Source of the DNA: Jingyaoa shaoxingensis
GTDB lineage: Bacteria > Bacillota > Clostridia > Lachnospirales > Lachnospiraceae
Assembly (NCBI RefSeq): GCF_014385005.1
Contig: NZ_JACRSZ010000010.1
Coordinates: forward strand, 75,202 to 139,201
Direction: 5' to 3'
Length of the DNA: 64,000 nucleotides
In this document: positions 17,297 through 25,570 of the stretch, piece after piece
Position numbering within the stretch: the first letter of the stretch is position 1
Layout: each line of letters starts with the position of its first letter
Notes under the pieces: model-generated
What the model was told of the DNA's origin: nothing
Databases searched by the model: none
Seen by the model: the letters and a program-made list of their open reading frames with translations, nothing else
Position numbers and translations under genes: made by a program

Positions 17297-18061
17297 ATGG
17301 ACGTAAAACAGAAAAAAACAGCTCTTGACGACGATTCCATCCTGTATCAGAAACGGGATGACACGATTGGGAAAAAAGACATTTCCTCTCTCTCCGGTCG
17401 TCAAAAGCTGCAATATTTCAAAGATTATTATTTAAAATTCTGTATTCTGGCTGTAGTTCTGATCGCCATAGGCGCTAATCTGGTCTATACCATCTTTTTC
17501 CGCCATCAGGAAACAATCCTGAATATAACCGCTGTCAATGAAGCAGCCCTGGCAAATGCCGATGATCTGGCTGCTTTTCTTAAAAGTTCCTTTCAGGCAA
17601 CCGGCAAGGATCAGATTCTGACAGTAACCAACTACAATCTGGACGACGCCAATCAGCAGATGGCTTTTACCACGAAGCTGGTTACCAGTGACCTGGATGT
17701 GATCATCTGTGACCGCGAAACCTTTGATTCTAAAAGCGAAGCCGGCTTCTGTCTGGATCTTTCTTCTGTGCTTACCGATGATCTCTTGGCCACCTTCTCA
17801 GACCATCTGGTTACCGGTCAGATCGTAGAGCGGGATAATGATGACCAGGTTGTCAACACGGGCGAAGAACTTCCTTATGGCATTGATATCTCAAACACTG
17901 CGCTCTACACCTATTATGGCGGGACAGCCAGTGAAGCGATCCTGATGATAACTGCCGGCAGTAAACATCAGGATAACGCTCTGGAATTTATTCGTCTGCT
18001 TGCGGACTGGACGGCTCCTTCTTCCCAGGATCCGGAAGCTGCGCCAGCAAAATCGCAGTAA
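17297..18061 (+). CDS. Uncharacterised membrane-anchored protein
   Basis: 254 residues: a basic cytoplasmic N-terminus of about 45 residues, one membrane helix (about 48-70, ILAVVLIAIGANLVYTIFF) and an extracytoplasmic domain. The outer domain contains TKLVTSDLDVIICDRETFD and later GIDISNTALYTYYGG and DNALEFIRLLADW, phrases that recall the ends of extracellular solute-binding domains, but I do not recognise a family. AAAAGGGGA precedes the ATG. The last 74 bases overlap the end of the convergent DMT transporter gene. Function unknown. Confidence 0.75.
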   Translation: MDVKQKKTALDDDSILYQKRDDTIGKKDISSLSGRQKLQYFKDYYLKFCILAVVLIAIGANLVYTIFFRHQETILNITAVNEAALANADDLAAFLKSSFQATGKDQILTVTNYNLDDANQQMAFTTKLVTSDLDVIICDRETFDSKSEAGFCLDLSSVLTDDLLATFSDHLVTGQIVERDNDDQVVNTGEELPYGIDISNTALYTYYGGTASEAILMITAGSKHQDNALEFIRLLADWTAPSSQDPEAAPAKSQ

Positions 18062-18917
18062 ACATTAAGACACATCCCAGAACTTCTCTTGCAGTTGGCA
18101 TCTCTCTCAGAACCAGGATACCTGCCAGTACTGATATGACAGATTCCAGACTCAGGATCAGGGATGCCACTGTAGGATTCATTCCTTTCTGACCAATGAT
18201 CTGAAGCGTATACGCTACCCCACAGGATAAGACGCCTGCATACAGAATCGGCTGCCATGCTGCCAGGAGCTGTCCCAGATGCGGATGCTCCAGAATCAGT
18301 GCAGGCCCCAGACAGAGCACGCCACTGACAAAGAACTGGATGCAGGACATTCGCACCCCGTCAGTCTTCGGAGAGAAATGATCAATCACCAGAATATGTA
18401 TGGCAAACACAATGGCACATAAAAATACCATGATATCCCCTCTGCCAATGGTAAGATTCTCATTAATACACAGAAAATACAGTCCAATCACTGCCAGAAT
18501 GACACCAATCCACACCAGAATTCCACATTTTTTGTGGAAAAACAGTCCAAATATCGGAACCAGTAAAATATAGCAGGCGGTAATAAATCCTGCCTTTCCT
18601 ACCGTCGTATGCATAATACCTATCTGCTGAAGACAGCTTGCTGTCGCCAGTGCAAAACCACAGCAGATCCCTCCAATCCATTCTTCACGACCTGTCTTAT
18701 GCTTTTTTTCTCCCTGTTTTCCGGTATCTGTTCCATTTAACTTATCTGACAGCGCAATGTATGGGAGCAGAACCAATGCTCCTATAAAAAGTCTCACACA
18801 GTTGAAGGTAAACGGTCCTACATAATCCATTCCCACACTCTGTGCCACAAACGCGAATCCCCATATAATCGCAGTCAGCAACAGTATTCCAGCATTTTTC
18901 ATCTGTCTTGTTTTCAT
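17988..18917 (-). CDS. DMT superfamily (EamA) transporter
   Basis: A membrane protein of about 309 residues with ten hydrophobic segments in two EamA repeats (first MKNAGILLLTAIIWGFAFVA, second near GDIMVFLCAIVFAIHILVI). EamA proteins export amino acids, nucleosides or drugs; the substrate is not readable. The ATG at 18917 has GAGGAAAA upstream; the open frame reaches 19043, but that part is not family-like. Its 3' end overlaps the convergent membrane protein gene by 74 bases, inside the hydrophilic C-terminal tail (KKEPSSPQADE). Confidence 0.9.
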   Translation of the reverse strand: MKTRQMKNAGILLLTAIIWGFAFVAQSVGMDYVGPFTFNCVRLFIGALVLLPYIALSDKLNGTDTGKQGEKKHKTGREEWIGGICCGFALATASCLQQIGIMHTTVGKAGFITACYILLVPIFGLFFHKKCGILVWIGVILAVIGLYFLCINENLTIGRGDIMVFLCAIVFAIHILVIDHFSPKTDGVRMSCIQFFVSGVLCLGPALILEHPHLGQLLAAWQPILYAGVLSCGVAYTLQIIGQKGMNPTVASLILSLESVISVLAGILVLREMPTAREVLGCVLMFTAILLAQLPDPGKKEPSSPQADE

Positions 18918-19044
18918 TTTTCCTCTTTTCCTTTCATGCACGGTATCATAAAGCAAGCATTCTTGTATCACTCTTCCGCAAAATATGTTACTAAGCGCAA
19001 AATGAACAGTAATTATTGTAGTACAGCCTTTTGTGAATTGCAAT

Positions 19045-19085
19045 AAATATCTGTTTGCTTAACTAACTGAATTGTGTTATACTTA
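19045..19085 (+). promoter_or_regulatory. Promoter of the DtxR-type regulator gene with repeated AACTAAC/CTTAAC motifs
   Basis: A -10 TATACT lies near 19076-19081 with TTGCTT about 17-18 bases upstream. The region holds CTTAACTAACTG and, at the other end, ATACTTAACAA. These related half-sites could form an autoregulatory operator. The site is suggestive only. Confidence 0.4.
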
Positions 19086-19129
19086 ACAATGTAATGAATC
19101 GTTTTTTAGTAAAGTTAGGGGAAATTGCA

Positions 19130-19495
19130 ATGGTAGTAAATGAGTCTGCAGAAAACTATTTGGAAACAATACTGGTCTTAAGCAAACGGCTTCCGGTCGT
19201 TCGTTCCGTAGACATTGCGAATGAGCTTGGTTTCAAAAAATCCAGTGTCAGCATCGCCATGAAGAATCTGAGAGAGAAGGAGCATATTACAGTCACTGAT
19301 GCCGGTTTTATTTATCTGACAGAATCCGGCCGCGCTATCGCTGAGATGATCTATGAGCGTCACCAGCTGATTTCATCCTGGCTGATCAGTCTTGGCGTAG
19401 ATCCGACAGTTGCCACAGAAGATGCCTGCAAAATGGAACATGTGATCAGTCCTGAAAGTTTTCAGGCAATTAAAAAATATGTACTGCATAAATAA
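19130..19495 (+). CDS. DtxR/MntR-family metal-dependent transcriptional regulator
   Basis: About 121 residues: winged helix at 1-65 (SAENYLETILVLSKRL, VDIANELGFKKSSVSIAMKN) followed by the short dimer and metal-binding domain with ligand-like residues in ERHQLISSWLISLGVDPTVA, EDACKMEHVIS. Such proteins repress metal uptake genes when Fe2+ or Mn2+ is bound. No SH3-like third domain is present, as in MntR. The ATG at 19130 is chosen because AGGGG lies seven bases upstream and the next residues match the family; the ATG at 19094 adds twelve odd residues. The feo operon 6 kb away is a possible target. Confidence 0.9.
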   Translation: MVVNESAENYLETILVLSKRLPVVRSVDIANELGFKKSSVSIAMKNLREKEHITVTDAGFIYLTESGRAIAEMIYERHQLISSWLISLGVDPTVATEDACKMEHVISPESFQAIKKYVLHK

Positions 19496-19503
19496 TGTAT
19501 GAA

Positions 19504-19535
19504 CTAAAAAAGAGACCTGCGCGGTCTCTTTTTTA
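19504..19535. terminator. Bidirectional terminator
   Basis: AAAAAAGAGACC (19505-19516) pairs with GGTCTCTTTTTT (19523-19534). It sits between the convergent DtxR-type gene and ATP-grasp gene and has the A/T runs needed to work both ways. Confidence 0.85.
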
Positions 19536-19557
19536 TCTTGTTTTTGAAACTGTCCTT

Positions 19558-20733
19558 CTATTCCACAACAATCTCAATCTTGTCCATGGCTTCATGAAGC
19601 TTCTCCACAGCCTTCTCCAGCGTCTCGCCCTTTGTGATCACATGACCGATCCGATGCGGTCCTACATGGAACTTCTTCACTGCATCTCCCACTTTATAGT
19701 CAAACTGGATCTCACAGATATTCGGTTCTTCCACATTGTGATTGACAATAGAGCGGATCACTCCATCCCTGTCACTTCTAAGAAGCATGCTGGCATTTGG
19801 TACTGCATGATTCTGTGGGAACTCCAGATCTTCACCAAGAGCTGCACGGATCAGCTTCTCATAATAATCATATCCATAATAGATGGATACCAGTTCTGCC
19901 AGACAGGTAGCTCCTGAACGGCCTCCCAGTTCCAGCACATAAGTCTTATCATCTTTTAAGATGAAATCCGCATTAATCGCACAGTTATTTAAACCCATAG
20001 CCTGAATTGCCTTTTCGAGCTGCTCCTCTGCGTCATTGATCACTTCTTCGCTTAATTCATATGGTGCGAAATGACCGATCGGTACACCAGTGTCTCCCTG
20101 GAATACATAATCTCCATGAGGCAGCGCAAACTTCAGCTTTCCATTCTGTACAAATGCCTGCGCTCCGAATTCTTTTCCTTCAATGAATTCTTCCACAATG
20201 AAATGATCTGTTCTTGTCACAGACTTTACCGCTGCTACTGCAGCATCAAACTCTGTCTCTGCATTCACTCTTGTAATACCACGGCTGCCTGAACTGTCTA
20301 CTGCCTTCACAATCATAGGGAAGTTCAGCCCCTGTATCTTTTCTTTCAGGTCTTCATCAAATCCAATCTCACGGAAACGGGCGGTGCGCACACCATATTC
20401 TTCATATTTCCGCTTCATGAGGATCTTATTAGAAGCTATCTTTGCAGCCTCAAAACTGATTCCTGCAAGTCCCAGTTCATCACAGACCTTACCAATGGTA
20501 ATGACTGCCACGTCTGTTCCCGCCGTCACGATTCCGTCAATCTTCTCTTCTTTTGCAACCTCCAGAATTCGTTCATAATCTACCGTATTCTCATAGATTA
20601 CTTTATCTGCAAGGGCAAATCCCGGATAATTTCCCGGAATGCTGACTACGATCGTATAGATCCCCATCTCTTTTGCTTTTTTTATCAATGGCACCTGATA
20701 GATACCGGCACCCATAATCATCAGCTTTTTCAT
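19558..20733 (-). CDS. ATP-grasp ligase
   Basis: 391 residues with an N-terminal pre-ATP-grasp Rossmann domain (MKKLMIMGAGIYQVPLIKKA), an ATP-grasp core (FPMIVKAVDSSGSRGITRV, HFIVEEFIEGKEFGAQAFV) and the metal-binding strand TYVLELGGRSGATCLAEL. ATP-grasp enzymes join a carboxylate to an amine or thiol through an acyl phosphate; the substrate here is unknown. Its start overlaps the stop of the glycosyltransferase gene by four bases. Together with the CapK-like enzyme, GT2 and flippase it may build or decorate an envelope glycan, for example by adding an amino acid. This role is inference. Confidence 0.85.
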   Translation of the reverse strand: MKKLMIMGAGIYQVPLIKKAKEMGIYTIVVSIPGNYPGFALADKVIYENTVDYERILEVAKEEKIDGIVTAGTDVAVITIGKVCDELGLAGISFEAAKIASNKILMKRKYEEYGVRTARFREIGFDEDLKEKIQGLNFPMIVKAVDSSGSRGITRVNAETEFDAAVAAVKSVTRTDHFIVEEFIEGKEFGAQAFVQNGKLKFALPHGDYVFQGDTGVPIGHFAPYELSEEVINDAEEQLEKAIQAMGLNNCAINADFILKDDKTYVLELGGRSGATCLAELVSIYYGYDYYEKLIRAALGEDLEFPQNHAVPNASMLLRSDRDGVIRSIVNHNVEEPNICEIQFDYKVGDAVKKFHVGPHRIGHVITKGETLEKAVEKLHEAMDKIEIVVE

Positions 20734-21692
20734 GCTTTCTCCCTTTCATTTTCCGGGCACTCTTCTTCCTTACAATGTACCTTACGCACCACATACTGTG
20801 GATTCTTGCTCATTCCAAGGAAAATTCTTCCCACATACTCTCCGATAATTCCCATGAACATCAGATTCAGTCCCGAAAAGAAACATATGGTAGCCATCAT
20901 GGACGGCCAGCCTATGTACGTTGCCGGGCGTACAAATTTTAAAATAATTACTCCAAGTGCTGCCAGTATTCCAACCACAGAAAAGAAAAATCCAGTATAG
21001 GTAGCCATCTGCAGTGGTACAATGGAAAATCCCAGTATATTGGACCAGAGCTTAATCAGTTTCTTAAATGTATAATTAGAGGTACCTACTTCTCGCTTAA
21101 AATGCTGAATTGGCACAGAACTGATATTCCGTGTCGTACGTAAAAACAGTCCCTGCAAATGTGTATAGGCACTCTTATATTCTACTGCATAGTCCCGCAC
21201 AAACCTGCGGATTACCCAGAAACTGGAAGTCTTCAGATCCTTCGGTTTTTTCAGAAGAATCCGCACTGTCATATAATTGACATAGCTTCCGAAATTACGG
21301 AACTTACTGTGTTCCTTATGCTCATAATATCCATATACAATGTCAAAGCCTTTATCAAACTCGGAAAGAAGCGCCCCAAGCTGGGACGGATGTGTCTGCA
21401 TATCATCGTCCATAGCAATAAATACATCTCCGCTTCCTTCATTCAAACCTGCCATAACAGCATTATGCTGACCTGCATTCTTTGCCAGTTCTACCGCCTT
21501 CACACAGGCGTAGTCTCTTACCAGTCCCATAAGAGCCGCCATAGTCTCTCCATCATCCGGTGAGCAGTCATCTACCAGTACGAATTCATATTCTCTGCGT
21601 CCCAGCCTGTCCATCTCCTTCATGGTCATCTCCACAACCTTACGGATGGTCTTGGAAGACTTATAACAGGGAATCACAAACGAATATAACAC
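20730..21692 (-). CDS. Family 2 glycosyltransferase with C-terminal membrane helices
   Basis: About 320 residues. The GT-A domain starts LYSFVIPCYKSSKTI, carries EFVLVDDCSPDDG, the nucleotide-sugar DxD in FIAMDDDMQTHP, and ends with two membrane helices (about 230-252 and 265-290). This is the polyprenyl-phosphate glycosyltransferase layout (ArnC, GtrB), which loads a sugar on undecaprenyl phosphate at the inner membrane face. The GTG at 21692 is chosen because AGGAGG lies eight bases upstream; the GTG at 21701 would overlap that site. It is coupled to the ATP-grasp gene by a 4-base overlap. Confidence 0.88.
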   Translation of the reverse strand: MLYSFVIPCYKSSKTIRKVVEMTMKEMDRLGRREYEFVLVDDCSPDDGETMAALMGLVRDYACVKAVELAKNAGQHNAVMAGLNEGSGDVFIAMDDDMQTHPSQLGALLSEFDKGFDIVYGYYEHKEHSKFRNFGSYVNYMTVRILLKKPKDLKTSSFWVIRRFVRDYAVEYKSAYTHLQGLFLRTTRNISSVPIQHFKREVGTSNYTFKKLIKLWSNILGFSIVPLQMATYTGFFFSVVGILAALGVIILKFVRPATYIGWPSMMATICFFSGLNLMFMGIIGEYVGRIFLGMSKNPQYVVRKVHCKEEECPENEREKA

Positions 21693-21783
21693 CCTGATCA
21701 CCTCCTGATTACTGTCTGTCCAGTTTCTTCACAAAAATGATCTTCTGAACAGCTTTTTCATTCTCTTTTGTATACACTGTCTT

Positions 21784-23097
21784 TTACTGCATCTTGCAGG
21801 CAAAGCAGCGCATCTTTCCGTTTTCATCCGGTGGAATTACATCCAGCCAGTCAAAATGAAGCTGGAATTCTTCTCCGAACAGATCTGCCATCTTCTTCTG
21901 GAAAAAGTCTTCGATCTCTTCCTTCGTATGGGCATTATTTGCCGGATCCTTTACCAGTTGGATTCTCATGTCGTGATAAGACTCCTGAATATAACGAAAC
22001 TGGGCAATGCCTACTATTCCATTCGGTATCTTCATCAGTTCCAGCGCAGATGTCTCATCACTGTGTTCATGTCTTACCAGGTCGTTGACCCTTCCCTTGA
22101 TGTTCTTAATGTAACGCACACCATCCACCGTCACAGAAGATGCTCTGTCACCGATCTCGTAATTGATAATCGGGAAGTCCTTCTTGAACAGAGTAGTAAT
22201 AATGACCTTTCCTTCATCAGCAAGATGCTGCTCTTCATCATAGATATTCACCACATGGGTATCACTGTTGATATAATACAGCTCTGCTCCCGGTACCTGA
22301 ATGATACAGCTTCCTGTCTCGGAACTTCCATATGCATCCATCAGTCCATCTCCGAATGTCTCAGCGAGCACTTTGCGTGTCATGTCATCTACCATCTCAC
22401 TGACCGGAACATAGATCTTCGGCTTGTGTACCTTCATATTGTTACGCTGTGCATACAATGCCATACGCACCAGACAGTTACGCCGGAAACACAGCACATC
22501 CGGCTGATATTCATTTACTTCATTCAGAATATCACGAATACCTTCTCCCACACAGTTCTTCTCAGATACCACGCGACGTCTCATCAGTCCAAACTTCTGA
22601 ATAATGGAATCTCCCTTTTTCGCATCCACATGCTTATGGCTGGTCTCAAAGGAGAACAACTTACCACGCAGTGGATGATATCCCGCATACATCAGTACAC
22701 GAATCCAGTTCGCATCCACACAGGCAGATTCTCTCTGAGTCTGCAGGAACTTTAATGGTGTTCCGGAAGATCCGCTGGTACTGAGCACATTCCACCTCTC
22801 ATGCATCTCCGGATGTGCATCATACTCTTTCTGCATCCATTCACGCAGATCTGCACGGGTCAGTACAGGGAACTTCGCCAGATCTTCTGCACTGCGAAAA
22901 TCGTCCGGTGTCAGATGGCACCGGTCAAAGCGCTCCCGGTAAAATGGCACCTCGTAGGCGCACTTCATCAGTTCATGTACCTTCTTTCCCTGACGCTTCC
23001 GGATAAACTTCCTGTCTGTCGGGATCTTCTTATCCAGCTTCATCAGATAATAAAAGGTCATGACGTTTTTCAGTTTCTTTTCTATTACAAATGACAT
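21784..23097 (-). CDS. CapK/PaaK-like adenylate-forming enzyme
   Basis: 437 residues of the phenylacetate-CoA ligase-like adenylating fold. The P-loop-like motif LSTSGSSGTPLKF, the AMP-binding motif MDAYGSSETGSCIIQ and the GDRASSV segment before the C-terminal subdomain are all visible. The CapK subgroup is found in capsule and glycan clusters, where the activated acid is generally unknown. Here it lies between xpt and the GT2 gene and downstream of a flippase. It may activate an acid for transfer to a sugar; this is inference from context. Confidence 0.85.
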   Translation of the reverse strand: MSFVIEKKLKNVMTFYYLMKLDKKIPTDRKFIRKRQGKKVHELMKCAYEVPFYRERFDRCHLTPDDFRSAEDLAKFPVLTRADLREWMQKEYDAHPEMHERWNVLSTSGSSGTPLKFLQTQRESACVDANWIRVLMYAGYHPLRGKLFSFETSHKHVDAKKGDSIIQKFGLMRRRVVSEKNCVGEGIRDILNEVNEYQPDVLCFRRNCLVRMALYAQRNNMKVHKPKIYVPVSEMVDDMTRKVLAETFGDGLMDAYGSSETGSCIIQVPGAELYYINSDTHVVNIYDEEQHLADEGKVIITTLFKKDFPIINYEIGDRASSVTVDGVRYIKNIKGRVNDLVRHEHSDETSALELMKIPNGIVGIAQFRYIQESYHDMRIQLVKDPANNAHTKEEIEDFFQKKMADLFGEEFQLHFDWLDVIPPDENGKMRCFACKMQ

Positions 23098-23121
23098 ATA
23101 TCTCTTCCTATCTTAACTTCT

Positions 23122-23703
23122 CTACTGCTCACGGAATACAATCGTTCCGTTCTTATCATCCATACTCTCTACAATTGCCAGGGATTCCAGATGAATTCCT
23201 CTGTCACGGATGATCTGTCCACCAACCTGGAATCCTTTTTCAATTACCACGCCGGCACCTACCAGTTCTGCTCCGGAATCCTGCACCAGTGTGCTCAATC
23301 CTTCCAGTGCTTTACCATTGGCAAGGAAATCATCAATTAGCAGAACCTTGTCATCCTTTCCAAGAAATTCCTTAGAAACGATGATATCATATACTCTTCC
23401 GTGGGTAAATGATTCAACCTGTGTACGATATACTTCTCCTGCAATATTCTTAGTCTGTGTCTTCTTTGCAAATACCACCGGCACATCAAATACTTCTGCT
23501 ACTACACAGGCAATTCCAATACCTGAAGCCTCAATTGTAAGGATCTTGTTAATCTCTTTTCCTTCAAATCTGCGTTTGAATTCCAGTCCAATCTCATGAA
23601 ACAGCTTCACATCCATCTGATGATTCAGAAAACTGTCTACCTTCAGTACATTTCCTTCTTTTATTTTGCCATCTTTACGAATACGATCTTCCAAAAGCTT
23701 CAT
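23122..23703 (-). CDS. xpt: Xanthine phosphoribosyltransferase
   Basis: 193 residues; converts xanthine and PRPP to XMP in purine salvage. The PRPP loop VLLIDDFLANGKALEGL, the N-terminal LLEDRIRKDGKIKEGNVLKV and TIEASGIGIACVVAE are diagnostic for Xpt. It is inserted between the flippase and CapK-like genes, an odd place for a salvage gene. The 75-base upstream gap shows no purine riboswitch, although xpt is often under one. Confidence 0.94.
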   Translation of the reverse strand: MKLLEDRIRKDGKIKEGNVLKVDSFLNHQMDVKLFHEIGLEFKRRFEGKEINKILTIEASGIGIACVVAEVFDVPVVFAKKTQTKNIAGEVYRTQVESFTHGRVYDIIVSKEFLGKDDKVLLIDDFLANGKALEGLSTLVQDSGAELVGAGVVIEKGFQVGGQIIRDRGIHLESLAIVESMDDKNGTIVFREQ

Positions 23704-23778
23704 TTACTACTTCCTCCTGCGTAACATAACCAATATTAATAAGGTTATAACACAATTTCCGTGTTCTTTCAACACAGC

Positions 23779-25221
23779 TTATTTACTTTTTTTCGTTCTG
23801 ATATTTTTCAGAATTCCAAGGAACTGCGGCAGTATATTTTTCGCTGCAAAACCACATCCTGCCAGGATCAGCAGATAACGCAGATACCAGGTCATCTTAT
23901 ACGCTGACATGGAAATCAGATTCAGTCCGAAAAACACTGCCGCATACTTCAGTGTGATACGAAGCGGAATGATCCGCTGTCCCGTAATCTTCATTTCCTG
24001 CCAGCCTTGCAGTACCAGCAAAAATGCATAGCTGATGGCTGTGGTATAGGCTGCTGCCTGATAACCAAACTGCAGAATACAGATGTAATTCAGCACCACA
24101 TTTACCGCCATGGCCAGCATGGTTCCAAGTGCCACCTGTGCCGTTTTCTTATAATAATTCTGAATTGCCGTATAGCTGTAACTGTAAAAACGAAACAACG
24201 TACCAGTCACCATCGGTGCAATCACCCAGATCGCCGCCATATTTTTCTTTCCACCCAGGATCCAGACAATCTCCGGTGTCAGCATAACTACCAGCCAGGA
24301 AATCATACCAAAAGTCTGCATTACTGTTTCCCATGGTTTTTCCACATCTGAAGATTCCCCTCTGGATATTTTTTCAAAGAACCATGGAAGCCAGGCGCTC
24401 CATACGGAGTCCTCCAAAATCCAGATAATAAACGACACCGTCGTTCCAACAGCAAAAATACCTGTCTCCCATTCTCCCACCAGGTTCTGAATCATGATCT
24501 TGTCTGCCTGATTCATAATCTGAATAGACAATACTTCCGGAATCAGCGGAATACTGTACATCAGTCCGTATTTCCAGTATTCTCTGGAAAACAGCTTCTT
24601 TCCCTGCACCGCCATAATCAGGGCAATGATCAGGCCGCCGATGATCTGCGGAATATAAAAGCCCAGGATACGGTAATGTACTAACTGGTCAAATTCTCCT
24701 CTGACATTCCCTATGTACAGCCAGCCTATGGAAATGACTGTTGCCGGCACCACAAGAAGAATGGATGCGATCGTTGCAAACTTATAACGCATGCTCTGTT
24801 TCTCTCGACGGTTCATATACAACACACTGGTATAAGAAAAAATATAACCAAATGCCGTGTACAGCATCACATCGTCCATGCCGCAGAACTTCTGAATCTG
24901 TGGCTTAAACAACAGACAGATTCCGATCATCAGCGCAATAGAAATGTACGAAAGATTCTGTACTGCAGAAGTATACGAATCAAACTTCTCTCTCATATCG
25001 TATTTGGCCCGTTCTACACTTCGCCACAGACATAATGACATGATCGGCACTGCGATCTGCAGCCAGGATTCATAGACACGGATCTGGCCGAACTGCTCTG
25101 TAGACAGCAATCTGGTATAAATCGGTGTCGTGGCAAAACTGATTCCTCTGATCAGCATCTGACATACTACAAAAAAAATACCAGATTTTACCGCCAGTTT
25201 ATTTAAAGATTCGTCTTTCAT
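23779..25221 (-). CDS. Wzx-like polysaccharide/oligosaccharide flippase
   Basis: About 480 residues with 12-14 membrane segments and the MOP-superfamily flippase start (LAVKSGIFFVVCQMLIRGIS, TPIYTRLLSTEQFGQI). Members turn lipid-linked sugars across the membrane for capsule, teichoic acid or glycan assembly. The ATG at 25221 follows AGGAGAAAAATA; upstream open frame to 25368 runs through a terminator and is not coding. It heads the cluster flippase-xpt-capK-GT2-ATP-grasp. Confidence 0.88.
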   Translation of the reverse strand: MKDESLNKLAVKSGIFFVVCQMLIRGISFATTPIYTRLLSTEQFGQIRVYESWLQIAVPIMSLCLWRSVERAKYDMREKFDSYTSAVQNLSYISIALMIGICLLFKPQIQKFCGMDDVMLYTAFGYIFSYTSVLYMNRREKQSMRYKFATIASILLVVPATVISIGWLYIGNVRGEFDQLVHYRILGFYIPQIIGGLIIALIMAVQGKKLFSREYWKYGLMYSIPLIPEVLSIQIMNQADKIMIQNLVGEWETGIFAVGTTVSFIIWILEDSVWSAWLPWFFEKISRGESSDVEKPWETVMQTFGMISWLVVMLTPEIVWILGGKKNMAAIWVIAPMVTGTLFRFYSYSYTAIQNYYKKTAQVALGTMLAMAVNVVLNYICILQFGYQAAAYTTAISYAFLLVLQGWQEMKITGQRIIPLRITLKYAAVFFGLNLISMSAYKMTWYLRYLLILAGCGFAAKNILPQFLGILKNIRTKKSK

Positions 25222-25237
25222 TATTTTTCTCCTATAA

Positions 25238-25293
25238 TCAAAAAAGAGGCTGAGCCCGTGGTATATTATACCTCGAACCCAGTCTCTTTTGCA
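25238..25293 (-). terminator. Long hairpin terminator after the Cys-rich small gene
   Basis: The arms AAAAAGAGGCTG (25241-25252) and CAGTCTCTTTT (25280-25290) pair with one bulge, and the middle GGTATA..TATACC extends the stem. On the minus strand a T-run follows. It separates the small Cys-rich gene from the flippase. Confidence 0.75.
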
Positions 25294-25321
25294 ACTGTAA
25301 ACGTCTTTTCTACAGTGCATT

Positions 25322-25471
25322 TTAATGGCAGTTGTGATTACAGTGGCCTCCGCAATGCTCGCATCCAACGCCGCACTGAATGGATTTTCCTGCTTTTTTA
25401 TCTTTGATCATATTACGGATGATTGCTACAACGATTAAAACTACAATTGCTCCTACGAAAAGTGTTCCCAT
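25322..25471 (-). CDS. FeoB-associated Cys-rich membrane protein
   Basis: A 49-residue protein: one N-terminal membrane helix (GTLFVGAIVVLIVVAIIRN), a basic stretch (KDKKAGK) and a C-terminal Cys/His tail CGVGCEHCGGHCNHNCH. Small proteins of this kind are regularly found next to feoB in Firmicutes and are thought to aid ferrous iron uptake, perhaps taking the FeoC role. AAAGGATG precedes the ATG. It follows feoB on the same strand after a terminator hairpin. Confidence 0.9.
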   Translation of the reverse strand: MGTLFVGAIVVLIVVAIIRNMIKDKKAGKSIQCGVGCEHCGGHCNHNCH

Positions 25472-25527
25472 ATGTCACACATCCTTTCTTTCAAACTGTA
25501 CTCATGATGTTATAGTATACACCGAAA

Positions 25528-25563
25528 AACAAATCGGTGCACCAGAAAATGTGCACCGATTTC
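25528..25563 (-). terminator. Terminator of feoB
   Basis: On the minus strand ATCGGTGCAC pairs with GTGCACCGAT (25533-25542 with 25551-25560), followed by TTGTTTTTC. It begins 8 bases after the feoB stop. Confidence 0.75.
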
Positions 25564-25570
25564 AGTTTTT

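Noticed and set aside
21856..22755. 299-codon open frame on the plus strand opposite the CapK-like gene
   Set aside because: The antisense product is Cys/His/Ile-rich and random-looking, whereas the minus-strand frame has clear adenylation motifs.
23704..23778. Possible purine riboswitch before xpt
   Set aside because: The gap is only 75 bases and lacks the conserved purine aptamer core, so no riboswitch is supported.
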